Source: Acidobacteriota bacterium (GTDB taxonomy: Bacteria > Acidobacteriota > Vicinamibacteria > Vicinamibacterales > 2-12-FULL-66-21). From it: 5,656 nt of DNA. Of this stretch, positions 3,208-5,656 are shown piece by piece; position 1 is the stretch's first letter; each line of letters starts with the position of its first letter. A model generated the notes under the pieces. It did not search any database, had not been told where the DNA came from, and saw nothing but the letters and a program-made list of their open reading frames with translations. The position numbers were made by a program, and so were the translations under genes. The stretch lies in NCBI GenBank assembly GCA_013817065.1, contig JACDDJ010000242.1:1-5656 (forward strand). The letters are read 5' to 3'.

Positions 3208-5656
3208 TCAGCGCCGGTTCTGGACGTAGAAGTACCGGCTCCCTATCCCCTGGACGTTCCCGGCGGAATCCGTCACCCGCCACTCCATCGTGTGGATTCC
3301 GTTGGTCAGGATCGTCGTGTCGAGATCGAAGGAGCCGATTGCGCCACTCCCCTCCGAGATGTTGCGAGAGGAACTTCCGAACGCTGTCGCGATGTCGTCG
3401 TTACAAGTGCCGGGCGCCGGAAAGTTTGTGCCGTTGGAGCCACGGCACTGGTTGTACGTGGGAGTGCCGACGACCACGTTGTCGACGATCACCTGGATGG
3501 TGGAGCCGTCGGTTGCGATGAGGTTGGCGCCCGGCGTCAGCGCCCAGCCGAAGATCGTGATCGTCCCGGAGACGGTCGCGCCCTGCCCCGGAGTGTCGAT
3601 CGTCCCGAACGGCAGGACCGAGGCGCCGTTCACGCCGATCACAGTACGGGACCCGAGGAGCGTGACGTTGTTATTGACGTCAAAGGCGTAGGCGTGGAAA
3701 GTGATCGGGCCGTTCCCGGCATTCGGCAACAGGTTGCTGAGCACCGCGAGCCCCCAGCCGGCGCGCGTGCGCTGCGGATAGCCTGGGAACGCCGCTGCGA
3801 CATCCGGACGCGCACCTTCGACGAACGTGGCGGCGCCGATCCAGACCTGTTGCGTTTCATTCCCCACCGGACCGCGATACACGGCGACGCGCGCGACGCT
3901 GGCGTCGCTGAGAGCCCAGCCGCTGACCGTCACAGTGCCGGCCACCGCAGCGCCTTCGATCGGTGTGTCGAGCACGCCGATCGGCGACGTGCCCGCCACG
4001 GTGACCTCGACAGACGCTGAACGTTCGAAGCGCCCGGTGGCGGTGTAGCGCGCCTCCGCAACCAGTGTGTAGCGGCCCGCCGGCAGCCCCGTGACCGTCA
4101 TCCCGTAACCCGGCGCGAGCGCCGTCTGCTCGAAATACTGCGCCACATCCTGACGACTGGAGCCATACGACGCGTTGCCCACCGCAATCCTGGTCCCGTC
4201 CGGCCGAACAGCGACGATGCGGACCATGTCGACCCCCGTGCCGGATGGCGAGGTCAGATCGGCCGCCCAACCTTGGACCGTGAACGGCTGGCTCACCGTC
4301 TCTCCGTTGGCCGGTGCGTCGATGCGGATCAGCGGGTCGCGCCGCACGTTGACGGTGACCGCTCCGCCGGTGTAATGACCATCGCGGCGGCTTCGCGCGT
4401 AGACCACCAGCGTGTGCGTCCCGGCCGAGAGCCGGCCAATGCGTCTCGAGAAACCAGACGCGAGGTAACGATCCCCGAATGCGGCCGCAACATCCGACCG
4501 AGTAAGAGCGGTAGCAATTCTGCCGAGGAAGATGGGAGTGCCGCTGGGCGGATAGTCGTAGATCTCGACGCGATCTATGCCCGTATGGTCCGCCTGCGGC
4601 ATGTTGGCGTCCTGCTCGATCGTCCACCCGCTGACGTCGAACGGCAGCGTGACCTCGGTTCCATCCGCCGGCGCCTCGATCGTCACGCGGGCAATCAGTT
4701 GATCGATCAGCACCATCTGGCCATTGACCGTGACGCGGCCGGATCGCGGAACGGCGCTGCTCGAAACCGTCACGGTGATCGTGGATGGGCCGGTGCCTGC
4801 CGTCGCCGAGAGTGTCAGCCATTCGCTGGCGGTCGCGCTCCACGAACAGCCGGCGGGTGCCGGAACGTCGACGACGACATGCCCTCCTGCCGCACGCCGG
4901 TAGGACTGTCGCGGCGCTAGTTCGAACCAGCATGGCGGCGCCGGCGCCACCGCCAGCGAATCGCCGTCGATGACGCCTGGCGATACGCCGCTAACTGAAT
5001 TGGTGGCCGCATCGATCGACGACAGCCCCTCGCTTGCACCGACGAAGACCTTCGAGCCGTCGGCAGCTGCCACCGCCGCAATCCCGCTCGTGAAGGTTCG
5101 GCCGGATTGTATCGGCGTCACCGAATCGAGGAGCTCCAGCGTCGAGGCGTCCAGGACATGGACGACCTCGCGACGGAAGAACGCCGACGGCAAGTCCCTG
5201 AAACCGGAGTTGGTCAGCGGAACATACAGCCGCGACCCCGACGGCAGAATCCCCATAGAACCGATCCTGCCGATCGTCGATCCGATGAACAGCCGGAAGT
5301 CCGGCAGGATCAAGGTCGAGATCTCGCCCAGCGTTGCGGTGTCGTAAGACGTGACAGTGTTGCCGTCAGGCGCGACGGTCGTGCCGGTGGAATTGGCAAC
5401 GTAGACACGGGAGCCATCGGGATGCACGACCAGGTCGACCGCACTCGGACGCGTCGCGAAGGTGGCAACCACCGCGCGCGTCGTCGTGTCGGCCACATAC
5501 ACCGTGTCTGCCCCCAGCGCGAACAGGCGGCTGCCATCGGCGGTGACCGCGAGACGTCGCGGCTCGGTCGCAAGCGGCAGGGCCGATCCGATCGGCTGCA
5601 GTGTGGCGGTGTCGATGACGAACACCGTCCTTGGAGAGATGCTCGCGACGTAGAGG
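3208..5656 (-). CDS. Large secreted-type protein: YVTN beta-propeller, BACON-like domain, four Ig-like repeats (5' end outside window)
   Basis: The frame is open through the right edge: codons before the GTG at 5625 read LYVASISPRT and continue the propeller, so the gene starts outside the window and any start at 5625 is internal. Counting from that GTG, residues 1-228 are propeller blades (PRRLAVTADGSRLFALGADT, AVDLVVHPDGSRVYVANST, IAAVAAADGSKVFVGASEG), as in YncE/YVTN-type proteins. Residues 232-310 form a BACON-like beta-sandwich (AGGHVVVDVPAPAGCSWSAT, SEWLTLSATAGTGPSTITV, RSGRVTVNGQMVLIDQ). Residues 312-803 are four Ig-like repeats. No membrane anchor or sorting tail is visible at the C-terminus (YFYVQNRR, stop TGA 3210-3208). 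Such proteins act at the cell surface or outside the cell in adhesion or glycan contact; the exact ligand is unknown and the export signal is not in view. Confidence 0.88.
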   Translation of the reverse strand, partial: LYVASISPRTVFVIDTATLQPIGSALPLATEPRRLAVTADGSRLFALGADTVYVADTTTRAVVATFATRPSAVDLVVHPDGSRVYVANSTGTTVAPDGNTVTSYDTATLGEISTLILPDFRLFIGSTIGRIGSMGILPSGSRLYVPLTNSGFRDLPSAFFRREVVHVLDASTLELLDSVTPIQSGRTFTSGIAAVAAADGSKVFVGASEGLSSIDAATNSVSGVSPGVIDGDSLAVAPAPPCWFELAPRQSYRRAAGGHVVVDVPAPAGCSWSATASEWLTLSATAGTGPSTITVTVSSSAVPRSGRVTVNGQMVLIDQLIARVTIEAPADGTEVTLPFDVSGWTIEQDANMPQADHTGIDRVEIYDYPPSGTPIFLGRIATALTRSDVAAAFGDRYLASGFSRRIGRLSAGTHTLVVYARSRRDGHYTGGAVTVNVRRDPLIRIDAPANGETVSQPFTVQGWAADLTSPSGTGVDMVRIVAVRPDGTRIAVGNASYGSSRQDVAQYFEQTALAPGYGMTVTGLPAGRYTLVAEARYTATGRFERSASVEVTVAGTSPIGVLDTPIEGAAVAGTVTVSGWALSDASVARVAVYRGPVGNETQQVWIGAATFVEGARPDVAAAFPGYPQRTRAGWGLAVLSNLLPNAGNGPITFHAYAFDVNNNVTLLGSRTVIGVNGASVLPFGTIDTPGQGATVSGTITIFGWALTPGANLIATDGSTIQVIVDNVVVGTPTYNQCRGSNGTNFPAPGTCNDDIATAFGSSSRNISEGSGAIGSFDLDTTILTNGIHTMEWRVTDSAGNVQGIGSRYFYVQNRR
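3217..4692 (-). repeat. Four tandem Ig-like protein repeats of about 110-130 residues
   Basis: The repeats lie at about 4342-4692, 3994-4335, 3631-3984 and 3217-3615. Each starts with a strand like I-x-x-P-x-x-G and V/T...GW (APADGTEVTLPFDVSGW; APANGETVSQPFTVQGW; TPIEGAAVAGTVTVSGW; TPGQGATVSGTITIFGW). Each also has a middle box: RSDVAAAF, RQDVAQYF, RPDVAAAF and NDDIATAF. The first, second and fourth have a late G-x-H/Y-T strand (AGTHTLVV, AGRYTLVA, NGIHTMEW). The similarity is at protein level; DNA identity between copies is not obvious. They suggest a stalk that extends the propeller from the cell or builds a binding surface. Confidence 0.75.

Noticed and set aside
3857..4933. Minus-strand 358-residue frame inside the surface-protein gene
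   Set aside because: It is out of frame with the domain-bearing protein and its product is an Arg/Gly-rich shadow. The in-frame protein has strong repeat and domain signals across the same bases.

Overview
The window comes from a GC-rich bacterial chromosome. Its right half encodes a secreted-type protein that combines a YVTN-like beta-propeller, a BACON-like domain and four tandem Ig-like repeats of the 'P..G..V.G.....GWA ... DVA.AF ... G.HT' kind. From memory of similar proteins, this combination is common in Acidobacteriota, especially Vicinamibacteria. The taxonomic placement is therefore an inference, not a demonstrated fact.

Layout from left to right. (1) Positions 1-183, minus strand: the first 61 codons of a PAS-domain sensor protein, probably a histidine kinase, cut by the window edge. 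(2) Positions 184-231: a short gap that includes a run of eight C (eight G on the kinase strand). (3) About 232-2425, minus strand: a compact cassette of tightly packed genes that reads as a prophage or phage-like remnant. Its first gene is the C-terminal part of a terminase large subunit, with the nuclease domain and its acidic residues present but the ATPase part missing. A helical protein of unknown function follows; its 5' end is split over two frames. Then come a 78-residue protein, a 71-residue protein joined by a TGATG overlap, and a 33-residue ORF joined by an ATGA overlap. (4) About 2400-2579: a junction region with an AT-rich island and a 10-bp perfect inverted repeat. (5) 2580-3179, plus strand: a MarC-family inner-membrane protein. 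(6) 3208 to the window end, minus strand: the large surface protein, convergent with marC across 28 bp and open at its 5' end.

The simplest reading is that a sensor-kinase gene and a marC gene, diverging from a shared upstream region, are now separated by a 2.2-2.4 kb phage-derived fragment. No integrase, portal, capsid, transposase, tRNA, rRNA or CRISPR is visible. The phage fragment lost the terminase ATPase at its marC-proximal edge and carries a probable frameshift. However, the nuclease active-site residues and the overlapping gene starts are preserved. It is therefore either a fairly recent remnant or a small retained cassette. The sequence alone does not decide between these.
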